Source: Agrilactobacillus fermenti
GTDB lineage: Bacteria > Bacillota > Bacilli > Lactobacillales > Lactobacillaceae
Direction of reading: 5' to 3'
NCBI RefSeq assembly: GCF_021030645.1
Contig: NZ_JACGCJ010000026.1
Span: 1-38,411, forward strand
Length of the DNA: 38,411 nucleotides
In this document: positions 24,369 through 32,945 of the stretch, in pieces
Numbering within the stretch: the stretch's first letter is position 1
How the letters are laid out: every line of letters begins with the position of its first letter
Program-made: the position numbers and the translations under genes
Notes under the pieces: model-generated
Told to the model about the DNA's origin: nothing
The model's input: only the letters and a program-made list of their open reading frames with translations
Databases searched by the model: none

Positions 24369-24416
24369 AAAAACCGTGACTGAAAACAAATTTTGCTTTC
24401 AGTCACGGTTTTTTTA
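24369..24416. terminator. Terminator-like hairpin related to 19662-19741
   Basis: AAAAACCGTGACTGAAA pairs with TTTCAGTCACGGTTTTT, T-run on both strands. Compared with 19662-19741, the central pair C-G (GCCTG/CAGGC) is A-T (GACTG/CAGTC) here, so pairing is kept. Both are followed by AGTTGTAT. Confidence 0.75.
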
Positions 24417-24495
24417 GTTGTATTTCACTGCACTTAGCTTCCTAAAGTTTGAGGCATGTTTTTGCTTTTGAAAGCACATTAATAAAATGTACTAG

Positions 24496-24687
24496 CTAAT
24501 CTCGTTTTTTAGTTTGAAAAGTTCCGGTAATTATTTCAGCAATTGCTGCACCAACTGAAATTGCAGCCACAATCCCACCAATAACTACTAAGCTATAAGA
24601 CGAATCATGCTTTGTTAAGAGATACCACATGATTGCAAATGAAAGTAACATACCAATAGCTAGCTTTACAATGAAACTTCGCGACAC
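24496..24687 (-). CDS. Small two-TM membrane protein
   Basis: The product is 63 aa, starting at a GTG 8 nt after AAGGAGG (24696-24702). Two hydrophobic segments (about 6-24 and 33-54) are joined by a short polar loop (KHDSSYS); the C-terminus is basic (QTKKRD). The second segment is Gly/Ala rich (GGIVAAISVGAAIAEII). I do not recognise the family. It lies at the right edge of the AT-rich block, where bacteriocin immunity proteins of this size are common, but there is no direct evidence for that role. Confidence 0.6.
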   Translation of the reverse strand: MSRSFIVKLAIGMLLSFAIMWYLLTKHDSSYSLVVIGGIVAAISVGAAIAEIITGTFQTKKRD

Positions 24688-24790
24688 AGTAATTAACCTC
24701 CTTGCGGTCAGTGTGGTGTTAGTATAAAACTCATTAAAACTTATTTCAAATTACTAATGGAACCATTAATTAAGTGCGATTATTTTTTTA

Positions 24791-25654
24791 CTAATTGACA
24801 CTCTTTTTATCCTGCCAAAATGAATAACCCTTTACTAACAAGCTTACCAGAAGCACCCCAATACCCACGCTGCCAAATGTACCGGCAAAGCCAATTTGAT
24901 CGATCAGCCAGCCTGGGAAATGATTTGCTGTCATGACTGTTTGGAAATAGAAATAATAGGTCGTGCAAAAAGTAGCAAATAAAGCATGGTAGAGCATCAA
25001 GCGCCGCAATAACGGTTTGGTCTTAAGGGTGTGATAAGCCAATTGTATAATTTTAATAATAGACAAAGGCTTTTCCGTCGAGCGTGGCAGACTAGGTTCC
25101 TTCATAAAAAGTACCATCCCTATTGCCAAAATTGCCACAACGATGGCAATGCCATATGTCCATACAAAATGCCAATGAACCAAAAAGCCAGCAATCAGCA
25201 CACCGCAATTATCAGCCAGCTCATAGATCATATTCGTGTGACTGATCACTGCTGGATAAGCTTGTGTTCGCCGACTTAAACTCAAAGAATCATAAAGTAA
25301 GGCGTCAATCGTGCCCGACTGCAAATTATAAGATAAAGCCTGAAAAATAAATCCCACCGCAAATAGCCAAAAATGTTGTCCAAGAATCATTAAGATAGCC
25401 GAAATAATTGCTGCTAGACGGCCGCCAATCAACACTATGCGATAGGAAAAGCGATCAGCAAGGACCCCTGTAGGTAATTCAAACAAGACACTGGCAATAT
25501 GGAAGATACTTTCACATAGGCCAATTTCAACCAAGGTCAAACCCTTGGTCTGCAAGTAGATCACCCATAAACTCGTGATGCCAAAATACGCAAAAAAGGC
25601 ATAACCATAGCCCTGACGGATATTGTGTAAATAATTAATATTCAATTTCACCAC
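24791..25654 (-). CDS. MFS transporter, C-terminally short
   Basis: The product is 287 aa with about eight hydrophobic segments. The MFS motif A region is seen as ELPTGVLADRFSYRIVLIGGR in loop 2-3, and the N-terminus YGYAFFAYFGITSLWVIYLQTKGLTLVEIGL is typical of small-drug or unknown-substrate MFS proteins. Full-length relatives are about 390-400 aa with 12 TM segments; this protein stops after TM8 or so (SFWQDKKSVN), and no continuing frame is seen downstream, so it is probably truncated. The start is uncertain: GTG codons at 25654/25651 lie on the GGAG, and a TTG a few codons later has better spacing. A short upstream ORF precedes it (25676-25732). Confidence 0.7.
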   Translation of the reverse strand: MVKLNINYLHNIRQGYGYAFFAYFGITSLWVIYLQTKGLTLVEIGLCESIFHIASVLFELPTGVLADRFSYRIVLIGGRLAAIISAILMILGQHFWLFAVGFIFQALSYNLQSGTIDALLYDSLSLSRRTQAYPAVISHTNMIYELADNCGVLIAGFLVHWHFVWTYGIAIVVAILAIGMVLFMKEPSLPRSTEKPLSIIKIIQLAYHTLKTKPLLRRLMLYHALFATFCTTYYFYFQTVMTANHFPGWLIDQIGFAGTFGSVGIGVLLVSLLVKGYSFWQDKKSVN

Positions 25655-25675
25655 TCCAGTAAATTTTAATTCTAA

Positions 25676-25732
25676 TTACTGAAGTGGCTGTACATAGGTG
25701 ATACTGCGCTTTAAGTTCAACCAATGTGCCAT
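25676..25732 (-). CDS. 18-aa upstream ORF (possible leader peptide) of the MFS gene
   Basis: ATG follows GGAGG by 7 nt, a better ribosome binding site than that of the MFS gene. The peptide starts MAHWLNLKRSITYV and ends PLQ. Its stop codon lies inside the left arm of a CAGTAA/TTACTG stem whose right arm abuts the GGAG of the MFS gene. Translation of the peptide could therefore change access to the MFS ribosome binding site. A TATAAT-like box is just upstream (on the minus strand near 25760). Layout is seen; regulation is inferred. Confidence 0.5.
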   Translation of the reverse strand: MAHWLNLKRSITYVQPLQ

Positions 25733-25962
25733 TATTTAGCCTCCGCAAAAATTATAAAACCATTATAGCATAATGAGATAAATTAAGCGTTTAAAATACC
25801 ATCTGTTATTAATATTAATTATTATTTATATACGTAATAAATTTTATCAGGGAATACCCTTTGTTTTAAATATCACTAGCTGCCATACCATTATGACAAG
25901 TCTAAATGATATAATTAGGTTAGTAAGGCTTTAATATAAGTCATTATTTAATAACACACAAT

Positions 25963-25977
25963 TGATAATAATTATCA
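25963..25977. promoter_or_regulatory. Perfect Fur box (TGATAATAATTATCA)
   Basis: A perfect 7-1-7 inverted repeat identical to the Bacillus Fur consensus TGATAATNATTATCA; the related PerR box differs at few positions. It lies 19 bp before the start of the metal ATPase and would block transcription or initiation when occupied. The remaining 25733-25960 is AT-rich, with a TATAAT at 25909-25914, and has no ORF that I support. Confidence 0.8.
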
Positions 25978-25996
25978 TTCAAAAGGAGGGGTAGCC

Positions 25997-27838
25997 ATGC
26001 ATGCGCGCAAACTACTAAGTATTTTGACGATTGGTGTGGTGGCACTAATTCTGCAGTTTGCCTTGGGCCACGCGGATTGGGCGCAAATCTTAATTACCTT
26101 GACTGGCGCTTTTTTCAGTTTTTTGATGTTGATTGAAATGGTCAAAACACTGCGCAGCGGTAAATATGGCGTTGATCTGCTGGCTATTTCAGCTGTGGTA
26201 GCAACTTTAGCCGTGGGTGAATATTGGGCAAGTATCGTTGTTTTGATCATGCTGATCGGTGGCGACACCTTGGAAGACTATGCCGCCCACCGAGCTGGTA
26301 AAGAATTGCAGTCACTGCTGGATAATACACCTGAAACTGCACATATTTTGCGACATGATACGCTGGAAGACGTCAACATTGATCAGGTCCAAATCGGCGA
26401 CACTTTAGTGGTGCGCCCTGGAGAAACCGTTCCTGTTGATGGTAAGATTCTCACTGGAACTTCTGAAGTTGATGAAGCATCACTGACCGGTGAATCACGG
26501 CCCGTCTATAAAGCTCCGGGCGATACCGTCATGTCAGGTTCTGTCAATGGCAGCCAGGCACTACGTCTACGCGCTGAACAATTGGCGACTGATTCTCAAT
26601 ATCAAAAAATCGTCCGCTTGGTAGCTGAATCTCAAGCACGGCCAGCTAAGTTTGTCCGCTTAGCCGATCGCTATGCGGTACCCTTCACCGCGATTGCTTA
26701 CCTGATCGCGGGCATTGCTTGGTTACTGGCTAAAGATCCAGTTCGTTTCGCGCAAGTCCTAGTGGTTGCTTCACCCTGCCCGTTGATTTTAGCCGCACCC
26801 ATTGCCCTAGTTTCCGGTATGAGTCGAGCCAGCCGAAACGGTGTAATTGTCAAAAGTGGCACGACCATTGAAAAATTAGCCACGGTGAAAACAGCAGCTT
26901 TCGATAAAACCGGAACATTGACGACTGGTCAGTTAACTTTAGATCAGATTGTGCCTCAAGCGCCTTTCACTAAAACCGACTTATTACAATATGCAGCTAG
27001 TGCTGAACAAAGTTCCAATCACGTGCTTGCCCGTTCTCTGGTCCAAGCTGCCAAAGAATTGCCGCTTTTTAACTGTGACCATTTAACGGAACACACGGGC
27101 CAAGGAATCGAAGCCCAAGTCAATGGTAAAATTGTCAAAGCCGGTAAATTAGCTTTAGCGGATCCTAAGGGTACCCAGACGCCACGCACGCAAACTGCCA
27201 TTTACGTGAACATCGATGGTCAATTTGCTGGATACATTACTTTTAAAGATCAAATCCGGCACGAAGCTGCCACAACTTTGGAACGGTTAAAACAGCAGGG
27301 CGTCGCCCAAACTTTGATGATCACCGGTGACCAGCGTGCGATTGCTGAGACGGTAGGCAAACAAATTGGGATCGATATGGTCAAAGCGGACTGTCTCCCT
27401 GAAGAAAAAATTAATTTAATTACAACGCTACCGGTAAACCAGCACCCTGTAATGATGGTCGGTGATGGTGTCAATGATGCCCCTGCCCTAGCAAAAGCGG
27501 ATGTGGGTGTTGCCATGGGTGCTCATGGTTCCACTGCGGCTAGTGAATCGGCTGATGTGGTGATCCTAAAAGACGATTTAAGTTATCTCAATCGGGCAAT
27601 GACCATCAGTCAAGATACGATGAAAGTTGCCAAGCAAGCAGTCTGGATCGGTATTGCCATTTGCATCGGCCTGATGCTGATTGCCAGTACTGGTTTGATC
27701 CCTGCTTTTATTGGCGCGATGTTCCAAGAAATAGTTGATACAGTTTCGATTTTATGGGCGCTTAAAGCACGGGCAGAACATCACAAAAAGATACCAGCAC
27801 AATTACCACCAGCTGCTTCGGGTACAATCAATAAATAA
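25997..27838 (+). CDS. P1B-type heavy-metal-transporting ATPase
   Basis: This is a membrane cation-translocating ATPase of 613 aa without an N-terminal HMA domain. It has the A-domain TGES (164-167), transmembrane metal motif SPC (259-261, in VVASPCPLILAAP), phosphorylation site D303 in DKTGT, and hinge MVGDGVNDAPALAKADVG. The N-domain HP dipeptide of most P1B pumps is HV here (SSNHVLA). The last TM region carries QEIVD (577-581) rather than the HEG motif of Zn/Cd or Co types; S/TPCP plus QExxD is the pattern I associate with P1B-5 (Fe/Ni) pumps. With the perfect Fur box in front, iron (or manganese) efflux is the leading guess; Cd/Zn is possible. AAAGGAGGGG precedes the ATG. Confidence 0.88.
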   Translation: MHARKLLSILTIGVVALILQFALGHADWAQILITLTGAFFSFLMLIEMVKTLRSGKYGVDLLAISAVVATLAVGEYWASIVVLIMLIGGDTLEDYAAHRAGKELQSLLDNTPETAHILRHDTLEDVNIDQVQIGDTLVVRPGETVPVDGKILTGTSEVDEASLTGESRPVYKAPGDTVMSGSVNGSQALRLRAEQLATDSQYQKIVRLVAESQARPAKFVRLADRYAVPFTAIAYLIAGIAWLLAKDPVRFAQVLVVASPCPLILAAPIALVSGMSRASRNGVIVKSGTTIEKLATVKTAAFDKTGTLTTGQLTLDQIVPQAPFTKTDLLQYAASAEQSSNHVLARSLVQAAKELPLFNCDHLTEHTGQGIEAQVNGKIVKAGKLALADPKGTQTPRTQTAIYVNIDGQFAGYITFKDQIRHEAATTLERLKQQGVAQTLMITGDQRAIAETVGKQIGIDMVKADCLPEEKINLITTLPVNQHPVMMVGDGVNDAPALAKADVGVAMGAHGSTAASESADVVILKDDLSYLNRAMTISQDTMKVAKQAVWIGIAICIGLMLIASTGLIPAFIGAMFQEIVDTVSILWALKARAEHHKKIPAQLPPAASGTINK

Positions 27839-27925
27839 ATAATTTCCATAAATTTAATTCTCTCATGTTGACTTTACCAAGGGGTTATTCCATGATTATA
27901 GTATTATTGGACGAGGGAGTTAGCG

Positions 27926-29389
27926 ATGGAGATCTTTGTAAATATTTTAATAGTCTTGGTTGTGATCAATACCGCCGTCGCCATGCTGACGGTGTTTCAT
28001 CGACCTCGCAATATTACTTCAACCTTAGCCTGGTTGCTGGCGCTGTTGCTTCTGCCGGTGGTCGGGTTCTTGTTATACGCTTTTTTGGGTCGGGGTATTG
28101 CCGAAGAGAATATCTTTGACTTGACCCACCAAGAACACGTTGGTTTAGCGCGGCTGAAACATATGATTTTGTTAGATAATCAAGCTGAAAACCGAACTAA
28201 AAATCCTGATTCTACCACACATCGTGCTAAATTATTGATCCATTATTTCAATCGAACCGAAGACGCACCATTAACCAAACGTAATCGGGTCAAGATTTTT
28301 ACTGATGGGCAAGAAAAATTCGATGCCTTATTTGACGATATTCGACAAGCCAAAGAAACAGTCCATGTTGAATATTATTCTTTTTATAATGATGATATCG
28401 GTAATCAATTTTTACGTTTGTTAGAACAAAAAGCTCGTGAAGGCTTAGAGATTCGCTTGATTTACGATCCTTGGGGCTCGCCTAAAGCTAACAAACGCTG
28501 GTTCCAAAAGTTGATTGACCTAGGGGGACAAGTAACGCCCTTTATCACCTCCCAGAACTTAATTGCCAAAACACGTTTAAACTACCATCTGCATCGTAAA
28601 ATTGTTGTTGTTGATGGGGTCATCAGCTGGACTGGCGGTTTTAACGTCGGGGATCAATATTTAGGTAAGAAGAAAAAGTTTGGCTATTGGCGTGATACCC
28701 ATATCCGCATTGTTGGGACGGCTTCTTCTTCCTTACAGGAGCGCTTCATCATGGATTGGAACGCTTCTGTCAAGAATGAAGCTATGAAAATTGGTTATAA
28801 CGAGAAATATTTCCGTGCAGTCACTGAAGAACTGTCCGGCAACAGCAGTATCCAAATTGTTTCTGACGGCCCCGACACTCAGGAAGAAATTCTAAAAGGC
28901 GGTACGATTCGAGCGGTTTTAGAGGCTAAGAAGTCGATCTTGATTCAGTCACCTTATTTGATCCCAGACGAATCTATGACCAGTGCCCTTATGGTGGCTG
29001 CGCGTTCTGGCGTCAACATTAAAATTATGATTCCAGATAAACCAGATCACCCGTTCATCTATCGTGCCACCCAGTATTATGCGAATTTCTTGCATCAGCT
29101 AGGTATTGAAATCTATATTTATGACAATGGTTTTATCCATGCCAAAACCTTAGTGATCGATGATGAAATTTGTACCGTTGGTTCTATGAATCAAGATTTC
29201 CGCAGCTATGCGCTTAATTTTGAATGCAATGCTTATATCTATGATCGCTCTGTTAGTCATCAATTAACTGAAATTTTCATGGCCGACATTGAAGATTCTA
29301 CTTTACTAACGGACGATATCATTGAGCACCAGGGAAATTGGTTACGTTTCAAGCAATACTTCTCCCGCTTACTATCACCGATTTTATAG
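27926..29389 (+). CDS. cls: Cardiolipin synthase (phospholipase D family)
   Basis: This is a membrane enzyme joining two phosphatidylglycerols to cardiolipin, 487 aa (normal). Two N-terminal TM segments (about 5-22 and 33-54) form the PLDc_N part. Two HKD motifs follow: H223-K225-D230 (HLHRKIVVVDG...GGFNVGD) and H405-K407-D412 (FIHAKTLVIDD...GSMNQDFRS). Both are complete. GGAG before ATG 27926. It is 88 bp downstream of the metal ATPase, same strand, possibly read through from it; a strong terminator follows. Confidence 0.95.
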   Translation: MEIFVNILIVLVVINTAVAMLTVFHRPRNITSTLAWLLALLLLPVVGFLLYAFLGRGIAEENIFDLTHQEHVGLARLKHMILLDNQAENRTKNPDSTTHRAKLLIHYFNRTEDAPLTKRNRVKIFTDGQEKFDALFDDIRQAKETVHVEYYSFYNDDIGNQFLRLLEQKAREGLEIRLIYDPWGSPKANKRWFQKLIDLGGQVTPFITSQNLIAKTRLNYHLHRKIVVVDGVISWTGGFNVGDQYLGKKKKFGYWRDTHIRIVGTASSSLQERFIMDWNASVKNEAMKIGYNEKYFRAVTEELSGNSSIQIVSDGPDTQEEILKGGTIRAVLEAKKSILIQSPYLIPDESMTSALMVAARSGVNIKIMIPDKPDHPFIYRATQYYANFLHQLGIEIYIYDNGFIHAKTLVIDDEICTVGSMNQDFRSYALNFECNAYIYDRSVSHQLTEIFMADIEDSTLLTDDIIEHQGNWLRFKQYFSRLLSPIL

Positions 29390-29400
29390 TTTTACTCTGT

Positions 29401-29456
29401 AAAAAAAAGCTTCTGGAACAAAACATTCGTTTTGTCTCAGAAGCTTCTTTTTTATA
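29401..29456 (+). terminator. Rho-independent terminator, two-way
   Basis: GCTTCTGGAACAAAAC pairs with GTTTTGTCTCAGAAGC, followed by T-run, preceded by A-run. It ends cls and, on the other strand, the oxidoreductase gene. Confidence 0.85.
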
Positions 29457-29487
29457 ATCGTCGCTATTTTTAAATGAAGCTGGCAAA

Positions 29488-30165
29488 CTAATGCATTCGA
29501 TCAGCGATCTGTTTGCCAAAATCAGTCTGATCAAAATGATCAATGGTATGCTTTAATTCATCATGCCGTAAACTAGCGCCAAACAGTGGGCTGCCAGGTT
29601 CAGTCATGATACCATCAGCCATCTGATAATGTACGACGGTATCAAAACCCATGCTGTCGACGAACGCTGCCACCTGATCAACCGCATCATGATCATCACC
29701 GGTCACAAATAATGCTTTTCGCTTAGCGTCCCCTTTAGGCCGTGCTTCTTCTTGCAAGTTATGATAACCCATATGGTTGAATGTCTTCACAATGGTCGCA
29801 CCCTTGAAGTAAGCCTGTACCTGCTCACTAGATGTTGTCGTTGGATCTAAGACTTCTTCACGAATACCATCTGTTTCCCACCAGTAGTTCATCGCATCAA
29901 TAACCAGTTTTCCTTGAAGCAGTGTCGGATCAATATTCTTGTAACGACTCAGAGGTATTGCCAAGATAACCACATCACTATTGGCTACAACCTCTGTGTT
30001 CTCGGAAGCAATTGCCCCAGGTACTAAGGTCTTAATTGTCAAAGCAATTTTCTCAACGGAATCAGATCCAGAAATACGCACCTCATAACCCGCAGCTAGC
30101 GCTAACCCTGCAAGTACGATCCCGACTTTACCAGCACCCAAGATACCAACACGTCGAATTGCCAT
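29488..30165 (-). CDS. NAD(P)-binding oxidoreductase, F420-dependent NADP reductase-like
   Basis: The product is 225 aa. A Rossmann fold starts at the N-terminus with VGILGAGKVGIVLAGLALAAGYEVRISGS, then DVVILAIPLSRY, VIDAMNYWW, VKTFNHMGYHNL and LFVTGDDHDAVDQV, the pattern of the NADPH:F420 oxidoreductase-like (NADB_Rossmann, COG2085) group. Lactobacilli do not make F420 as far as I know, so another flavin or acceptor is likely. Its ATG overlaps the stop of the luciferase-like monooxygenase gene (TAATG), so the two are co-translated and may work as reductase plus monooxygenase. Confidence 0.8.
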   Translation of the reverse strand: MAIRRVGILGAGKVGIVLAGLALAAGYEVRISGSDSVEKIALTIKTLVPGAIASENTEVVANSDVVILAIPLSRYKNIDPTLLQGKLVIDAMNYWWETDGIREEVLDPTTTSSEQVQAYFKGATIVKTFNHMGYHNLQEEARPKGDAKRKALFVTGDDHDAVDQVAAFVDSMGFDTVVHYQMADGIMTEPGSPLFGASLRHDELKHTIDHFDQTDFGKQIADRMH

Positions 30166-31220
30166 TATTTCGTCGCCGCCTTTTCTGCCAAGATCTCTTT
30201 CACCCGAGGCACGACTTTGGTGCCATACAATTCAATCATGCGCTCGCGCTGAGCTGCTGTTTGGTTGCCGGCACCGTAAACGATGTCGAATCGGCCTAAG
30301 TCAAGGAGATCAATGGTTCGTGCCATCCGCTGTGCCACAGTTTCAGGATTCCCAACATAGAAAGAACCGACTTTGGTTTCACCATCAAACTGTTCCCGGC
30401 TCATTGGTGCCCAGCCTCTCGTCAGACCAATACGGTCGAAGTTGGCTTTGATATTCTTGAAAGCTACTTCAATCGCTTCATCCTCATCATCGGCAATAAA
30501 ACCGTGAGAGTGCACAGCAATTGGAAATTCTGGTTTGCCTAACTGTTCAGCCGCCGCATGATATAGATCAATATAGGGCTTAAAGCGATCTGCTTGGCCG
30601 CCAATAATCGCAATAATTACTTTATAGCCAAATTTCACAGCTCGAATAATTGACTCCGGTGAGCCCCCGATCCCAATATAAGTTTCTAGAGCACCCTTTT
30701 CAGTCTTCGGATAGACTTCTTGATCTTGTAGAGCGGCACGGAATTTACCAGACCAAGTGACTGGCTTTTCCGTCCGTAATTGATCATACAATGCCAACTT
30801 TTCATTAAATAAATCATCATAATCTGTTAAATCATAACCAAATAGTGGGAAAGATTCTGTGAAAGAGCCCCGACCTAACATCACTTGTGCCCGTCCATTC
30901 GATAGCGCGTCTAAAGTAGCAAACCGCTCGTAGACACGGACAGGATCATCTGAACTCAAAACTGTTACAGCTGTGGCTAATTTGATATTCTTTGTCACCG
31001 AGGCAATGGCAGCAAGTACCGTCTCAGGGCTAGAAACACTGTAATCTGGCCGGTGATGTTCACCAACACCCATGACACTCAAGCCAAGCTCATCAGCCAT
31101 CTGACCTTCACGTACAATTTGCCGAATCGACTCGGCTGCTGTCTTTAAGCTACCGTCTTCATTTGCAACAATATCACCAAAAGTTTCTAATCCAAATTCT
31201 AAATGTTCAATATCTACCAT
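30165..31220 (-). CDS. LLM-class (luciferase-like) flavin-dependent monooxygenase
   Basis: This is a cytoplasmic TIM-barrel flavoprotein of 351 aa. Family blocks are EHLEFGLETFGDI, MADELGLSVMGVGEHHRPDY, LATAVTVLSSDDPVRVYERFATLDALSNGRAQVMLGRG, YIGIGGSPESIIRAVKFGY and AVHSHGFIADDEDEA, the pattern of FMN-dependent LLM oxidoreductases of Firmicutes and Actinobacteria. Substrate unknown. GGAGG (31229-31233) precedes ATG 31220. It is the first of the two-gene unit with the reductase-like gene. The 175-bp upstream region has TATAAT-like boxes and a loose ACTTA/TAAGT dyad near 31247-31263. Confidence 0.88.
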   Translation of the reverse strand: MVDIEHLEFGLETFGDIVANEDGSLKTAAESIRQIVREGQMADELGLSVMGVGEHHRPDYSVSSPETVLAAIASVTKNIKLATAVTVLSSDDPVRVYERFATLDALSNGRAQVMLGRGSFTESFPLFGYDLTDYDDLFNEKLALYDQLRTEKPVTWSGKFRAALQDQEVYPKTEKGALETYIGIGGSPESIIRAVKFGYKVIIAIIGGQADRFKPYIDLYHAAAEQLGKPEFPIAVHSHGFIADDEDEAIEVAFKNIKANFDRIGLTRGWAPMSREQFDGETKVGSFYVGNPETVAQRMARTIDLLDLGRFDIVYGAGNQTAAQRERMIELYGTKVVPRVKEILAEKAATK

Positions 31221-31343
31221 GAGATGAATACCTCCTACACATCGTCCACTTACTTTTTATAAGTATCTGTTATTATAGTATTGCATTTTGGTATAGATAG
31301 CAACTAAAAGTTTCTGGATTTAGATAATATGTCCTATTTTTGT

Positions 31344-31389
31344 AAAAAAAGCCCCCAGAAATTAGATTTTTTAACCTAACTTCCAGGGG
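31344..31389 (-). terminator. Rho-independent terminator of the MFS gene
   Basis: On the minus strand CCCCTGGAAGTTAG pairs with CTAATTTCTGGGG around a T/A-rich loop, followed by seven T (the A-run 31344-31350). Confidence 0.8.
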
Positions 31390-31397
31390 AACAGCCC

Positions 31398-32648
31398 TTA
31401 ACTGTCGATGTCGCTGGTTTCTGTTTTAACGCCCATCTTCAAACATCGTAACGCTGGTAGTGATAGCATGACCACAAAGCTGAGTATGTATAAGGTTGCT
31501 AAGAATCCCATAACCATGACCAAACTGTAATGGTCCATTAAAAAACCAATGACAACCGATGAGAATCCGCCAATTGCCCGACCAACATTAACAATCAAAT
31601 TGTTTGCGGTGGCACGCACATGTGTTGGGTATAATCTTGAAATAATGGCGCCATAACCGCCAAACATACCGTTTGAAAAGAAGCCAAGAATCATCCCGGC
31701 AAAGATCAAAGTCACTTCATTAACAACTACCGTAATGAGAAAAACCGATGCTGCCGAACCAAGTAGAAAAATGCCATAAGCTAAACGGGCGCCCAAACGA
31801 TCAAGAATATTTCCAAAAGTGACCATCCCAATACTCATACCAATAATGGTCGCGATCATCCATAGTGATGATCCAGAAATCGTAATGCCCAATTGTTTTT
31901 GCATGATCGTAGGCAACCAGTTCATTAGTCCAAAATAGCCAGCAATCTGTACCACGACCATAAACATCAATCCTAATGTTTGGGCCGCCAACTTAATAGG
32001 AGCAAACAGTTCCCCAAGATGAGCTTTAGGTCGATCTGCCCGTGCCTTGTCAGTCAAGAATACATCACTTTCTTGTAGATGTTTGCGAACTAAGAAAGCC
32101 AAGATCACTGGCAGCAGACCAATTAAAAATAAGGTCTGCCAACCAAAGCGAGGCATAATAAAAGCTGCTGCTACTGCCGCAAAAATAGCGCCTACTTGAC
32201 CACCAACAGCGGCTACACTAGTCATTCGACCAACTCGGTGCTTCGGAAAATTCTCAGCAATCAGGGTAATGCCAACACCGTATTCGCCACCTGCGCCGAT
32301 CCCCGCGATAAATCTCAAAAGATAGATCAGCCAGATTGAGTTAGCAAAAAACATGGCCGCAGTAGCAAAAGCAAAAATAAAGATCGTATAAGTAAACGTC
32401 TTTACTCGGCCGACCCGATCACCAATTAAACCAAAAATAATGCCACCGACCAACATGCCTAAATTCGTGATGGAACTGATCATCCCGGCTGCTGCACCGG
32501 AAATATGCAGTTCAGCAATAATGGGTGCCAGTGCGAACGATAGAAACATCACATCCATATTTTCCAAAGCAAAACCCGCACTCGTCGATAAAATCGTTCG
32601 ACGCTGATTGCGGGTAGTTGTAGACATATTGAGTTTCGTGGTTTCCAT
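31398..32648 (-). CDS. MFS transporter (metabolite:H+ symporter type)
   Basis: This is a 12-TM major facilitator protein, 416 aa from ATG 32648 behind GGAGG. Loop 2-3 has motif A (FGLIGDRVGRVKTF); TM4-5 has RFIAGIGAGGEYGVGITLIAENFPKHRVGRMTSVAAVGGQVGAI, the pattern of the aromatic acid/sugar-acid:H+ symporter and related SV2/MHS groups. It likely imports an organic acid or exports a compound; the substrate cannot be read from sequence. A TTG further upstream in frame lies before the ribosome binding site and is not used. Confidence 0.87.
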   Translation of the reverse strand: METTKLNMSTTTRNQRRTILSTSAGFALENMDVMFLSFALAPIIAELHISGAAAGMISSITNLGMLVGGIIFGLIGDRVGRVKTFTYTIFIFAFATAAMFFANSIWLIYLLRFIAGIGAGGEYGVGITLIAENFPKHRVGRMTSVAAVGGQVGAIFAAVAAAFIMPRFGWQTLFLIGLLPVILAFLVRKHLQESDVFLTDKARADRPKAHLGELFAPIKLAAQTLGLMFMVVVQIAGYFGLMNWLPTIMQKQLGITISGSSLWMIATIIGMSIGMVTFGNILDRLGARLAYGIFLLGSAASVFLITVVVNEVTLIFAGMILGFFSNGMFGGYGAIISRLYPTHVRATANNLIVNVGRAIGGFSSVVIGFLMDHYSLVMVMGFLATLYILSFVVMLSLPALRCLKMGVKTETSDIDS

Positions 32649-32701
32649 TTGTGTTGCCTCCAAAATGCATGCTCACAGACATGCTTTATTTCTTTGCGCA
32701 T

Positions 32702-32738
32702 GTGGCTGAGACAAAACTAACGTTTTGTTTTCAGCCAC
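32702..32738 (-). terminator. GACAAAAC-type hairpin at the end of element F
   Basis: GTGGCTGAGACAAAAC pairs with GTTTTGTTTTCAGCCAC (minor mismatch). It takes the same place relative to element F as 9721-9757 does to C and 8870-8904 to B, but has no T-run on either strand. Confidence 0.65.
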
Positions 32739-32762
32739 TTGTTAATTACGAATATTTATTGC

Positions 32763-32882
32763 TTAAACGTGTTCCAAAAGGCAATGTCCTCACTTAACTA
32801 CGAATCACTCAAATGGAAAAGCCCACCATTTATCGTGACTCTTGTTAGTGCTCGGCCACTGAACGCCTTTTGTCTCACTCTC
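32763..32882 (-). repeat. Dispersed structured element, copy F
   Basis: Read on the minus strand, it starts GAGAGTGAGACAAAAGGCG and ends GGAACACGTTTAA. Stems are CAAAAGGC/GCCTTTTG, AGTGGCC/GGACATT, CTAAC/GTTAA (weak), GTCAC/GTGAT and AAATGG/CCATTT. Confidence 0.85.
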
Positions 32883-32945
32883 ACCTAGAACGATTATTCC
32901 ACAATATTGTAACTGTGACAAGCACAAATTGGCAATACAAACCAA

